From Cellulophaga sp. Hel_I_12 (GTDB taxonomy: Bacteria > Bacteroidota > Bacteroidia > Flavobacteriales > Flavobacteriaceae), in contig NZ_JUHB01000001.1 of the NCBI RefSeq assembly GCF_000799565.1, positions 2,359,501 to 2,423,500 of the forward strand: a DNA stretch of 64,000 nucleotides. Direction: 5' to 3'. The notes beneath the pieces are model-generated. The model did no database searches. It worked only from the letters and a program-made list of their open reading frames with translations, and was not told the DNA's origin. Shown here piece after piece: positions 34,025-42,063 of the stretch (the stretch's first letter is position 1; each line of letters starts with the position of its first letter). Position numbers and translations under genes: made by a program.

Positions 34025-34879
34025 TTATTTTACTTTTCTATTCAACAAATCGTAAGTATCTCCTTTTCTAAGAAAATAAAAAAGACTAGATTTTTCAGGT
34101 AGTTTTTTTAGCGAAAAACCCTCTTTAGAATAAAAATTTCCGTCATAAACAAGTACATAGTTTTCTCCAATGACTTCAAACTCATTTCCCTTAACCACTA
34201 TTGCCGTATTTTCATCAATGCCAATACCCAATAACTCTGGGTGGTTCTTTAATATCTCAAACATATCGAAGTGTCGATTTCTTGCCAAAACATGTTGGTC
34301 AATAGCTACATTCTTTAGGTAGTTAAAGCCTTCTTCATGGTCGCCCATCATAATTTGATTGTTTTCCGTGTCTCCACGTGCCAGGTAGCTACCCTGAATG
34401 GTTGCGCCAGCAGAAGAGCCACCGACCACACCACCACGCTCTAGAACCTTTCCAATCATTATTTCGGTCTTGGTGTTTTTATAAGAATCAACAAGTCTCC
34501 ACTGTCTGCCTCCTCCAAACCAAACGGCATTAGCATTTTGCAATGGCTCCACAAAAGCATCAGAATCCGCAATTTTTCTGTCGTAGGTATGCAAAACACT
34601 TACATTGGTAGCGCCTAAGGCTCTTAATCTTCCAGCAAAACCAGAATTTTGATCATAGCTATCGCTACCACTTGCCGTTGGTATTACGACTATCACAGCA
34701 TCTTTACCACCCGCTAATGCAATAAAACGGTTGATTATGGCTTCGCTTTGCATCGCTCCTCCTACTATGACCAACGACCCATGAGCGGGGCCTATGAGTT
34801 CTTTATCATTTTCTGAATTCTGGCTTTGTAAAAGTGAAAAACTTAAAGCGAAAATTAATAAAAGATGTCTATTCTTCAT
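34025..34879 (-). CDS. Cyanophycinase-like exported peptidase (S51 family)
   Basis: 284 residues. A signal peptide (MKNRHLLLIFALSFSLLQSQ) predicts export. S51/cyanophycinase landmarks are present: GSLVIVGGAM near 34-43, FGGGRQWRLV near 121-130, the nucleophile Ser156 in VGGSSAGATI, DQHVLARNRHFDMFE near 194-208, and GIGIDENTA near 218-226. Cyanophycinases cut the storage polymer cyanophycin to beta-Asp-Arg. An exported form in a marine heterotroph could feed on polymer from cyanobacteria, but other S51 peptidases cleave Asp peptides, so the substrate is open. Single gene in the accessory stretch. Confidence 0.85.
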   Translation of the reverse strand: MKNRHLLLIFALSFSLLQSQNSENDKELIGPAHGSLVIVGGAMQSEAIINRFIALAGGKDAVIVVIPTASGSDSYDQNSGFAGRLRALGATNVSVLHTYDRKIADSDAFVEPLQNANAVWFGGGRQWRLVDSYKNTKTEIMIGKVLERGGVVGGSSAGATIQGSYLARGDTENNQIMMGDHEEGFNYLKNVAIDQHVLARNRHFDMFEILKNHPELLGIGIDENTAIVVKGNEFEVIGENYVLVYDGNFYSKEGFSLKKLPEKSSLFYFLRKGDTYDLLNRKVK

Positions 34880-34926
34880 ATCATTTTGATTTTTAATGTG
34901 GATTACTATGTGCTAAGCGTTGGTCT

Positions 34927-34963
34927 ATGAAGCACAACATCGCTAAGGGTGCCATTAATTCAT
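34927..34963. repeat. Palindromic intergenic element E4 with bulged stem
   Basis: ATGAAGCAC pairs with GTGC and TTCAT across a 6-base bulge (CATTAA). On the minus strand the region begins GCAACCGTGTACATG, matching the starts of the other elements. It lies about 40 bases after the SOUL gene stop. Confidence 0.45.
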
Positions 34964-35004
34964 GTACACGGTTGCTGTTCGTTTTGTTTTTAGTCAAACG
35001 CTTT

Positions 35005-35613
35005 TCATTGTAATTCAACTATGATTTCATTTTTGCGATTAAAAACTTCATAAGGTGCATTATAGCCCAAAAAGTAAAACCGGTCAAAATAAGGAATGTT
35101 CTCTGCCTCTAAAGCTGATTTTAATTCTTGTTGATACCTTGCTATTTTTTTATCATTAGCCCAACCCTTAAACTGTATGGCAGCAACAGTTTTTGCCGGC
35201 TCTTCCTTAAATTCTATAAGAGATTGATCAGGTTTAGGAAGCATTTCTTTGTTAAATTTCTTTGGAACCATAAACATCATCGTCATAGAATCTTCTAACG
35301 ACATAGTTACTGGAGCGGTCATCGCTATTTTTTCATTCCTTTCATTTCCTCCAAAAATATATCCTGCTAAAACAGAGAACCCTTTACTTGAAGAATTTTT
35401 ATACCCAGTAGTGGAGAGTTTAACGGCCGTAAATAACCTTGCCTCATAACTTCTTATTTCAAAGGTGTCATATGTTTTATTAACGACATAAGGATAGGTC
35501 TCAATATTTCTTTGACTAGTAAAAGAAAAGACTTGGCTAACGATAAAAACAAGGAGGAGTATTCCAAGTACGATGAATAGTATTTTCATTTTTGTGTTTA
35601 CGTATTTAGCCAT
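35005..35613 (-). CDS. SOUL family heme-binding protein
   Basis: About 202 residues from the ATG at 35613 (MAKYVNTKMKILFIV). The frame stays open to an ATG at 35634, but that lies only about 10 bases from the promoter-like repeat at 35644-35668. The chosen start has AAAAGG before it at a fit distance. A third start at 35589 (MKILFIV) would leave only the signal anchor. After the hydrophobic segment come TYPYVVNKTYDTFEIRSYEARL, KGFSVLAGYIFGGN and KIAMTAPVTM, all marks of the SOUL/HBP heme-binding family. The C terminus has RFYFLGYNAPYEVF. The role in bacteria is unclear. Probably anchored in the inner membrane, facing the periplasm. Confidence 0.85.
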   Translation of the reverse strand: MAKYVNTKMKILFIVLGILLLVFIVSQVFSFTSQRNIETYPYVVNKTYDTFEIRSYEARLFTAVKLSTTGYKNSSSKGFSVLAGYIFGGNERNEKIAMTAPVTMSLEDSMTMMFMVPKKFNKEMLPKPDQSLIEFKEEPAKTVAAIQFKGWANDKKIARYQQELKSALEAENIPYFDRFYFLGYNAPYEVFNRKNEIIVELQ

Positions 35614-35947
35614 ATTACCTTTTAATGCACCCAACCATTAAATATACAAAATTATCTAGATAGGTTTTTTTATTTGAACTGTGGCGTGTTTTATAGCCTT
35701 TACGCTAACGAATAAATAAAAGATAGAAAGTCAACTGGGTCAGGAGGACATAGGAAAAAAGAAAACAATTAATTGTATCTGATGTTGGCAGTAGTTTATG
35801 ACCATACAAGCCCCAATAAATCTATTTTTCAATAATTTTTGATTTTTGAGTATACCAACTTTTATACTTACTTGACAATTATTGTTTAACTAAAAACATT
35901 AAACATTAAACAAAACAAATATTTATTGTATCTTTATAAAAAAAACT
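35614..35947. other. Divergent intergenic region between the SOUL and CHRD genes
   Basis: About 330 bases. The left end holds the promoter-like repeat for the SOUL gene (35644-35668). The right end is very AT-rich, with repeated AAACATTA strings and a near -7 box TATCTTTA at 35929-35936 just before the CHRD gene. No open frame of note was seen. Confidence 0.5.
35644..35668 (-). promoter_or_regulatory. Repeated promoter-like segment upstream of the SOUL gene
   Basis: Identical over 25 bases to 33871-33895. It contains the -7 box TAATTTTG on the minus strand (35647-35654). Transcription would begin near 35640, which argues that translation starts at 35613 or 35589 rather than 35634. Confidence 0.55.
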
Positions 35948-37111
35948 ATGAAAAATTTAAACAAAAATTTACTGTCCTTTTTACTAATGATTCCTTTGAT
36001 TTTTATTAGTTGCAGTGATGACGAAGAAGTAAGTGTACCCGTAACTGAATTAAATTCAAAAATCTATGCCTTAGAGGCACTGGGTGATTTTGGTATTTCC
36101 GGTACAGCTAAATTTATCGAAAATAGCGATGCCACGTTATCTATTGAAATAGATGTACAAAACACCCCTGCAGGCGGTATTCACCCAGCGCACATTCACT
36201 TTAATACTGCTGCTCAAGGCGGTGATATTGCATTATCACTTGAACCTGTTAATGGCAATACAGGAAAAAGTATTACTACATTTACAACCCTTAATGATGG
36301 TACAGCCATTACTTACGAAGGACTACTTGATTTTGATGGTTATATCAATGTACATTTAAGTGCCCAAGAATTATCTACAATAGTCGCACAAGGAGATATA
36401 GGGCAAAATGAACTAACCGGCGAAAAAATAAGCTATAATTTAAACGAAAAAGATGTTCCTGGGATTAGTGGTACTATCGAATTTGCTGAACGTATTAATG
36501 AAACGACCTTGGTAACCATCAATCTTACGGGAACCCCTCCTGGGGGTAGTCACCCAGCTCACATCCACGAAAATGATATCGCTACTACAGGAATTATTAT
36601 AGCGGGTTTAACTGCCGTTAATGGAGATACAGGTATTAGTAAAACGCAAGTAGAAACTTTAGTTGGTGGTGCTGCGGTAACCTATACCGAGTTATTGACG
36701 ATTAACGCTTATGTAAATGTTCATCTTAGTGATTCTGATTTAGCTACAATCGTCGCTCAAGGCAATATTGGTTCTAACGCAGGCGCGGAGTCAAAAACAT
36801 ATAATGTAACCAATAGCGGAGCATCAGCGTATATTTTTAACGGAGAAGGGCTTTCAAACTCGAGTAATCCAAACTTTACGTTTAAGAGAGGGAGTACCTA
36901 TACTTTTAACGTAAATGCCCCAGGTCACCCCTTCTTTATAAAAACAGTACAAGGAACAGGCACAGGAGACGCCTACAGTTCAGGTGTTAGCAATAATGGC
37001 GCTGTATCTGGAACAATAACATTTACTGTACCTACCAATGCACCAAATACCTTATACTACAATTGTGAATTTCATGGTTCTATGACTGGCACAATTACTG
37101 TAACAGATTAA
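35948..37111 (+). CDS. Lipoprotein with two CHRD domains and a C-terminal cupredoxin domain
   Basis: 387 residues. The lipobox FISC is near Cys22. Two CHRD-type domains follow (about 33-150 and 150-265), each with the string HPAHIH. The C-terminal part (about 285-387) reads like a plastocyanin-type blue copper domain. GHPFF supplies His327, and YYNCEFHGSM supplies Cys373, His376 and Met379, the order of type 1 copper ligands. CHRD domains are widespread in bacteria but their role is poorly known. The copper site suggests electron transfer or copper binding outside the cell. It is the only plus-strand gene in the accessory stretch and ends at a strong hairpin terminator. Confidence 0.85.
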   Translation: MKNLNKNLLSFLLMIPLIFISCSDDEEVSVPVTELNSKIYALEALGDFGISGTAKFIENSDATLSIEIDVQNTPAGGIHPAHIHFNTAAQGGDIALSLEPVNGNTGKSITTFTTLNDGTAITYEGLLDFDGYINVHLSAQELSTIVAQGDIGQNELTGEKISYNLNEKDVPGISGTIEFAERINETTLVTINLTGTPPGGSHPAHIHENDIATTGIIIAGLTAVNGDTGISKTQVETLVGGAAVTYTELLTINAYVNVHLSDSDLATIVAQGNIGSNAGAESKTYNVTNSGASAYIFNGEGLSNSSNPNFTFKRGSTYTFNVNAPGHPFFIKTVQGTGTGDAYSSGVSNNGAVSGTITFTVPTNAPNTLYYNCEFHGSMTGTITVTD

Positions 37112-37142
37112 TTAGTAGTAGATTAAAACTATAAATTTGTTT

Positions 37143-37173
37143 AAAAAGTGAGATGGTAAACATCTCACTTTTT
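37143..37173 (+). terminator. Terminator of the CHRD/cupredoxin gene
   Basis: AAAAAGTGAGATG and CATCTCACTTTTT form a perfect 13-base stem with a 5-base loop, ending in a T run, 32 bases after the stop. Confidence 0.9.
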
Positions 37174-37387
37174 GCATTTCACCGTTTACTTTTTTGCTAC
37201 ATGATTTAAAGAGGCCAAAACAAGTATAGGCCTCAACCGGTATGCGGCACATATTCTATGGCTAATTTTTAAATAGTAAATGCATCCTTAGATGGTTTCT
37301 CTAATAAGCTGTCCTTTTGATCATTATTGTATATTTTAGAGTTTGATGTTATTTAGATAGTAGTTTCATAACTATTGTCAACGGTTT

Positions 37388-37790
37388 AGCTCGTATGTTT
37401 GCTTTATAGTTTGAAGATAGAATTTTTTTGGAGATTTATAACTTGCGTTTTAGGGCGTAGATTATAATACTTACTTTTCAATTTTTAATATGAAATAAAA
37501 AACCCTGCCAAGGTTTTTGACAGGGTTAAATATAAATTGTTTGCTTTCAATTAATTTCCTTCGCTTAGGGAGAAACTACCGTCTCCATTAAAGTTAGTAA
37601 CCTGAATAGTTACGGTCCATATACCTGAACTTCCGGAAGATGTAAGCCCTCCTATAGTATCAGGCTCAGTACCGCCATCAATGGTTCGATCAAGCACTGT
37701 AACTCCTTCAGAATCCTTAACAATAATTTGAAATGAACCTTCAGTATTAGAAGTTATATCCGCATTATAGTCTGCTGTATTGAGTCTATT
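37388..37790. repeat. 0.4-kb duplicated segment, copy A
   Basis: About 403 bases nearly identical, in direct orientation, to 39240-39647. Copy A covers the last two thirds of the small lipoprotein gene, its terminator and about 110 bases beyond. Confidence 0.9.
37501..37527 (-). terminator. Terminator of the small lipoprotein gene
   Basis: AACCCTG and CAGGGTT arms with inner pairing. On the minus strand a run of six T follows. It lies 23 bases past the stop and is copied at 39358-39384. Confidence 0.85.
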
Positions 37791-37994
37791 ATTCCAGCTA
37801 AAAGTACGAGACGCAGAACCGCCGTTACCCTTAAAACTCGCATCTATGTCTCCATTAAAATCTGAACGGTCTCCGACCAGCAAAGTACCATTTACGGTTA
37901 CATCGACGTACGTGTCATCATCTTTGCTACAGCTAACAACTGAAATTATTGCCATTAAAACTATAGCAATTTTTAAAAATCCTACTTTTTTCAT
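37551..37994 (-). CDS. Small exported lipoprotein, unknown function
   Basis: 147 residues. A hydrophobic N terminus ends in SVVSC, a lipobox, followed by SKDDD, the usual acidic tail after the lipid-anchored Cys in Bacteroidota. The rest looks like an all-beta domain rich in Gly, Ser, Thr and Asp (DFNGDIDASFKGNGG; VTNFNGDGSFSLSEGN). No family is recognised. The intact gene is the source, or sister, of the truncated copy at 39408-39647. Confidence 0.75.
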   Translation of the reverse strand: MKKVGFLKIAIVLMAIISVVSCSKDDDTYVDVTVNGTLLVGDRSDFNGDIDASFKGNGGSASRTFSWNNRLNTADYNADITSNTEGSFQIIVKDSEGVTVLDRTIDGGTEPDTIGGLTSSGSSGIWTVTIQVTNFNGDGSFSLSEGN

Positions 37995-38378
37995 GTTATT
38001 TTATTTGGTTTATAATTTTAAATAACGGCAGGAAAGGGAATAAATTATATTAAATGTTTTTAGTTTTTACATAAAAACATTTAATGATTGCGCGTTTTAA
38101 GTCTTTAGTTTAGATGCTCATCTACCGGGTAAAAAACAAATTGCTGATGTTTATTTTAATGACAAATTTAATGAATCCCCAAAGTTTTCTAAAATTGTCA
38201 GTATAGCAATACGAATAGGTTAAGAAATAGAATTGTAAAGGATGTTTGTATAAGGTACCCAATAACAAACAACGCTTGAGCTAAGCGGAGTGCGGAGGCA
38301 AGGAAACTTTTCGGTTTTGCCCTAATGTCCGCACTGCGTTTAGGTTTTGTTGTGCTTTCGTTATTTTTTATTCAGCTA
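37995..38378. other. Intergenic region between the small lipoprotein and DUF6090 genes
   Basis: 384 bases. Its right part is the large nested hairpin at 38261-38365. The left part is AT-rich and should hold the lipoprotein promoter, but no exact TAnnTTTG box was picked out. Confidence 0.5.
38261..38365. repeat. Large nested palindrome E5, attC-like in shape
   Basis: The outer ends are AATAAC (38261-38266) and GTTATT (38360-38365). Inner arms at 38280-38296 and 38328-38344 pair over 15 of 17 bases around a perfect AGTGCGGA core. A further GGCAA/TTGCC stem lies at 38297-38301 and 38317-38321, with CTAATG unpaired on one side. It starts 14 bases past the DUF6090 stop. Size and bulged two-box layout recall integron attC sites, but the end bases do not match the canonical core. 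Confidence 0.55.
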
Positions 38379-39101
38379 TTATTCTAATAATTCTTTGTCA
38401 ATTTGAGAAATAATATCCTTAAGGCTTTCCTGGTTTATTACAAATGTTCTCCAATAATAAAAATTCTTTGATTGAAAATAAATATTAAGATCAGCAATTA
38501 AATACTCATCCGTTAAATCACTAATGTTTTTATAAGGCTTATAAGCTATTATATGAGCATATTTATAATTTAAATCAGATGATTCCTGCCTCAAGATTTC
38601 AAAAAGATTTTCATTGGTCGGTGCATTAAAAGTATAAAACCTTTGAATATTTGAATATAAGGTGTCATTTGTTATAAGGTCAGAATTGCCATCAGCAATC
38701 ATTGCATCGTAGGCACTTGTGCTTGACCGAAAGGGCATATCATATCCAAATAACTCCGAATAAGATATTTTGCTAATAGTATCAAAACCTTCAATTGAAG
38801 TTATTTCTTTTCGAGGATTAAATGAAGGTAAAACCTTTTTAAAGTACATAATCTCTCTTCCCCAATAAGGTTTTAATTCTTCGATTAACTCTAAATCTTT
38901 AAACATATCCGAACGAATTTCTTTCAAAATAGTGGTAGCTTTCATTTTGCCCTTTTGAACTTCATTCCAATTATTAATCTGCAATGCAATCAAAATTCCA
39001 ATAACGACCAAGATTATTTCTCCAATGGCATAAATCAGATATTTGCTGAATTTATTTTCAGTCAGCAATTTTTGTCTAATTTTTCTAAAAAACTTAATCA
39101 T
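38379..39101 (-). CDS. DUF6090 family membrane protein
   Basis: 240 residues. The N-terminal part matches a family common in Flavobacteriia: a basic start (MIKFFRKIRQKLL), then one membrane span (YAIGEIILVVIGILIALQIN) and NNWNE right after it. The rest, about 190 residues, is helical and charged, with no known catalytic motif, and probably lies outside the membrane. Function unknown. The gene sits between the two copies of a duplicated 0.4-kb segment and is followed by the large hairpin at 38261-38365, which suggests it came in as a unit. Confidence 0.8.
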   Translation of the reverse strand: MIKFFRKIRQKLLTENKFSKYLIYAIGEIILVVIGILIALQINNWNEVQKGKMKATTILKEIRSDMFKDLELIEELKPYWGREIMYFKKVLPSFNPRKEITSIEGFDTISKISYSELFGYDMPFRSSTSAYDAMIADGNSDLITNDTLYSNIQRFYTFNAPTNENLFEILRQESSDLNYKYAHIIAYKPYKNISDLTDEYLIADLNIYFQSKNFYYWRTFVINQESLKDIISQIDKELLE

Positions 39102-39196
39102 AGTTTCAAATTAATAGGTCTTTGCCGCTTTCGCGGGTACTTCACTTAATTATCCTCAGGAAATTTCGTTGTGCTAGGCAAAACGTCGTTTAGTAC

Positions 39197-39227
39197 CATC
39201 ATTAGTTAGCGATTCGTTATAATGATG
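39197..39227. repeat. Inverted repeat E6 next to duplication copy B
   Basis: Perfect 8-base arms CATCATTA and TAATGATG around a 15-base loop, ending 12 bases before the duplicated segment begins. Confidence 0.5.
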
Positions 39228-39357
39228 CACAAAGGTCTCAGCTCGTATGTTTGTTTAATAGTTTGAAGATAGTATTTTTTTGGAGATTTAGAACTTGCGA
39301 TGTATGGCGTATATTATAATACTTACTTTTCAATTTTTAATATGAAATGAAATAAAA

Positions 39358-39384
39358 AACCCTGCCAAGGTTCTTGACAGGGTT
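39358..39384 (-). terminator. Copied terminator in duplication copy B
   Basis: Same AACCCTG/CAGGGTT hairpin and T run as 37501-37527, one base changed in the loop. It now sits behind a truncated gene copy. Confidence 0.7.
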
Positions 39385-39407
39385 GAATATAAATGGTTTA
39401 CTTTCAA

Positions 39408-39647
39408 TTAATCTCCTTCGCTTAGGGAGAAACTACCGTCTCCATTAAAGTTAGTAACCTGAATAGTTACGGTCCATATACCTGAACTTCCGGAAGATGT
39501 AACCCCTCCTATAGTATCAGGCTCAGTACCGCCATCAATGGTGCGTTCAAGCTCTGTAACTCCTTCGGAATCCTTAACAATAATTTGAAATGAACCTTCA
39601 GTATTAGAAGTTATATCCGCATTATAGTCTGCTGTATTGAGTCTGTT
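39408..39647 (-). pseudogene. Truncated copy of the small lipoprotein gene
   Basis: The last 79 or so codons match the C-terminal part of the lipoprotein at 37551-37994 with few changes. The signal peptide, lipobox and first third are missing. The open frame runs on to 39671 through unrelated bases (MCKLCPLT), which give no signal peptide. It is probably not expressed as a working protein. Confidence 0.85.
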
Positions 39648-39774
39648 CGTTAAGGGGCATAATTTACACAAGTTAAAATTAGCCTTTACTGTAAATTATA
39701 GGTTTGTAACTTAGCTTTGTTTTATATTTATTCTTTCTTATAAGCACTATTATCGCTATTTTTTATATTCGTTT

Positions 39775-41316
39775 TTACTGGGGGTTATTTTTCTTTCTAG
39801 GGATTTTTTCTTTCATATTATCCAAAGAATAAATGGTCCAGGCTAAAATGACAGCATTTTTAATCATGTCATTTTCATGAACATATTCCAATAGGTCAAG
39901 ATTGGTATGATGCGTAGAAGTGTTATAAGCTAGGGCATCTTGTATAAATTGAAATGATGGTATATTATAATGATCAAAAGTTTCGTGATCTGTAGAAAGT
40001 GTATTTTCAATAGTTATAGCTCCAGAACTTAAATTAGAAATTGGCTCAAATATTTCTTGAAAAATTGGCCTTGCCAATTCATTTTTCTGCAAATAAACCC
40101 CTCTAATGACCCCAGCGCCATTGTCTAAATTTAAATAGGCTGATACTTTTGTAGATTCAGCGTTTGGTTTTTCATTTAAAGCTCCAAAGTGTTCTTTTGC
40201 ATATGCAGCCGATCCTAAAAAAGCTTGCTCTTCACCTCCCCAAAGTCCAATCCTAATTGTTCTTTTGGGTTTATAGTTAATTTGTTTAAGAATGCGCAGC
40301 GCTTCTACTAAAACAATGCAACTAGCGCCATTATCGGTAGCACCTGTTCCAGAATGCCAAGAATCGAAATGTGCTCCTAGCATAATACTCTCTGACTTTA
40401 GTTTAGCGTCAGCACCTGTAATTTCCCCGATGATGTTTACATTATTTTCGGGTTCACTATAAAATTCAGCGTTCAAATTAAGACGTATAGTGGGTGTAGT
40501 ATTTAATTTTATCATTCGGAACAATCTGCCAAAATGTTCAGGCATAATTGAAAAATAAGACAATGGTTTTAGGTCGCTATCCTTATAGTAATAAATTTCT
40601 TTAGGGTGTAAAACGCCTAAATAACTGGGCTGTGTGTTCAATAAAGCTAAAGCACCTTCGGCTTCTAAAAACTCAAGAAAGGGCACTTCCTGTTCATCTT
40701 CTATTTCCCATTCCTTAAATAGTTCGGGTAATGGTGTTGTTTTCACTTTAGAAGTTACTTGCTGTTCCATTCGTTTTAATTGTTTATCTGAATATCGAAA
40801 CTCAATGGTATCTAATAATGATTTCTTCTTTGGTTCTTTTCCTAAAAGAATTATTTTACCCTTCAGTTTCCCAGAAAACTCATTTCGAACCTTAGTCATA
40901 TCGCCAATATCCTCAATGCTTATTATTTCGCCAGAAACAATACCATCGGTACTTTTAGACATAGCCAAAGGATAGGCCGCAATTTTCATATAGTTGGGAG
41001 CAACCATTTCTACATTAAAGGTTTTAATACTCCAACCACGACAATCGGAACAATAATTCTCAAAATGTACATTTTGAAGACCAACTTTTTTCATCTTATT
41101 AGAAATCCAGTTGGCCGCCTTGTAATATTCTCTAGAACCTGTAAGCCTTTGACCGTAAACGTCAGTGAACTCACTTAACATGTTCATAGCTTCAGAATTA
41201 TTGAATCCTTCACTACGAATTTTTGATAAGGTGTTTTCCTTAGCTGTTAATTGTGAATAGTTGTTGATCGAAAATCCTAGAAAAAGTGATAAGGCAATAA
41301 TAGTTTTTAGTTTCAT
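39775..41316 (-). CDS. Exported M28 family metallopeptidase
   Basis: 513 residues. The signal peptide (MKLKTIIALSLFLGFSINNY) leads to a secreted or periplasmic zinc aminopeptidase or carboxypeptidase. A PA-type insert is likely between about 110 and 250. Metal-site motifs seen are LGAHFDSW (His316, Asp318), GATDNGAS (Asp328), GGEEQAFLGS (Glu362, Glu363) and HHTNLDLLEYV near 480-490. The family trims amino acids from peptide ends. Its substrate range is unknown. The stop lies close to the truncated lipoprotein copy. Upstream is the palindromic intergenic DNA near 41383-41448. Confidence 0.88.
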   Translation of the reverse strand: MKLKTIIALSLFLGFSINNYSQLTAKENTLSKIRSEGFNNSEAMNMLSEFTDVYGQRLTGSREYYKAANWISNKMKKVGLQNVHFENYCSDCRGWSIKTFNVEMVAPNYMKIAAYPLAMSKSTDGIVSGEIISIEDIGDMTKVRNEFSGKLKGKIILLGKEPKKKSLLDTIEFRYSDKQLKRMEQQVTSKVKTTPLPELFKEWEIEDEQEVPFLEFLEAEGALALLNTQPSYLGVLHPKEIYYYKDSDLKPLSYFSIMPEHFGRLFRMIKLNTTPTIRLNLNAEFYSEPENNVNIIGEITGADAKLKSESIMLGAHFDSWHSGTGATDNGASCIVLVEALRILKQINYKPKRTIRIGLWGGEEQAFLGSAAYAKEHFGALNEKPNAESTKVSAYLNLDNGAGVIRGVYLQKNELARPIFQEIFEPISNLSSGAITIENTLSTDHETFDHYNIPSFQFIQDALAYNTSTHHTNLDLLEYVHENDMIKNAVILAWTIYSLDNMKEKIPRKKNNPQ

Positions 41317-41623
41317 AAGTGTACCTAAGGATTGTTATATGTTGATTTTTTATGTATTCATTAGTAAGGTTTGGTGCATAGTTAGTTGCTTGGTTAAGCA
41401 CTTAATTTAGCAACTAAATCACAGATAGAACATTCCTGCGGAATGTTCGTAAGTCTGCATTGAACAAGCAATTACTTATATACGGTTTTGATAACAGGAT
41501 TTTATTATTAACAAAATCCGTGAATTTTTTTGCTCTGATTTCCGCTTCATTTTTCACCTTAATCAATTGAATTTAGCTTGTAATAAGTATTAATTTACCT
41601 CTATCTAGAAGGTTTATTAAAAT
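41317..41623. other. Intergenic region between M28 peptidase and small membrane protein genes
   Basis: 307 bases. Two palindromes lie at 41383-41416 and 41428-41448. The rest is AT-rich. No gene is seen. Confidence 0.5.
41383..41448. repeat. Palindromic intergenic element E7
   Basis: TAGTTGC (41383-41389) pairs with GCAACTA (41410-41416). Next to it GAACATTCC-TGC-GGAATGTTC (41428-41448) is a perfect hairpin. GTTAAGC lies at 41393-41399, as in E3. On the minus strand the far side reads CCGTATATAAGTAATTGC, matching E8. Confidence 0.5.
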
Positions 41624-41872
41624 CTAATTGGTGTGTTCCCGTAGTTTTAGTTCAGATTTAATTTCTTTAATAGCATTAAATGATAAAGGAATAAATGACC
41701 AACATGTGCAGGCTACAGCCAATAAGGCTATGAAAGTCTGTACATTGTCTTTAGCAATTAATCCATAAATTGAAAATGCTGTTAAAAGCGTTAATAGAAT
41801 AATTAAGGCTTTATAAATCAATTTGTTAGCATTTAGTTTGGATCGTAATTGTTCAGATGTTCTGTTTTTCAT
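41624..41872 (-). CDS. Small two-span membrane protein, unknown function
   Basis: 82 residues. A polar start (MKNRTSEQLRSKLNANK) is followed by two hydrophobic spans (ALIILLTLLTAFSIYGLIA and TFIALLAVACTCWSFIPLSF) and a charged tail. No family is recognised. It is kept as a gene because it has an ATG, two convincing spans and its own place between two palindromic intergenic elements, like its neighbours. Confidence 0.6.
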   Translation of the reverse strand: MKNRTSEQLRSKLNANKLIYKALIILLTLLTAFSIYGLIAKDNVQTFIALLAVACTCWSFIPLSFNAIKEIKSELKLREHTN

Positions 41873-41905
41873 TTCGTTTTGTTTTTAGCTCTTTACCAGC
41901 GTTTA

Positions 41906-41951
41906 GTATAAAAATCGCAGCCTGCCGATAGGTGGCTATGATTTCATATAC
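41906..41951. repeat. Palindromic intergenic element E8
   Basis: Arms GTATAAAAATCGCAGCC (41906-41922) and GGCTATGATTTCATATAC (41934-41951) pair with one bulge. On the minus strand the left part reads AACACGGTATATGAAATC, like E4 and E7. It lies about 110 bases past the serine hydrolase stop. Confidence 0.5.
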
Positions 41952-42063
41952 CGTGTTATGGGCTTTTGAGCGTTGTAATTTCTGTATCACTGAATTCCAA
42001 AAATGTTGTCGCCTTATCAAAGAATAAATCTTCTTTTTATCTAATATGGGAAAATCAATATTG

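Larger units (their letters stand above)
37112..37550. other. Intergenic region between convergent CHRD and small-lipoprotein genes
   Basis: 439 bases. It holds a terminator for each side (37143-37173 and 37501-37527) and a GAGGCC/GGCCTC hairpin at 37211-37234. The right part from 37388 belongs to the duplicated 0.4-kb segment. Confidence 0.6.
39102..39407. other. Intergenic region upstream of the DUF6090 gene
   Basis: 306 bases. It carries a CATCATTA/TAATGATG inverted repeat (39197-39227). From 39240 it is the left end of duplicated copy B, including the copied terminator at 39358-39384. Confidence 0.55.
39240..39647. repeat. 0.4-kb duplicated segment, copy B
   Basis: About 408 bases matching 37388-37790 with scattered changes. 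The match ends sharply at 39644-39647, inside what would be the coding region, where the sequence switches to unrelated DNA. Confidence 0.9.

Noticed and set aside
39648..39671. Open frame 39408-39671 as an intact 87-residue gene
   Set aside because: Only the part to 39647 matches the lipoprotein. The N terminus is unrelated sequence with no signal peptide. Called a truncated copy instead.
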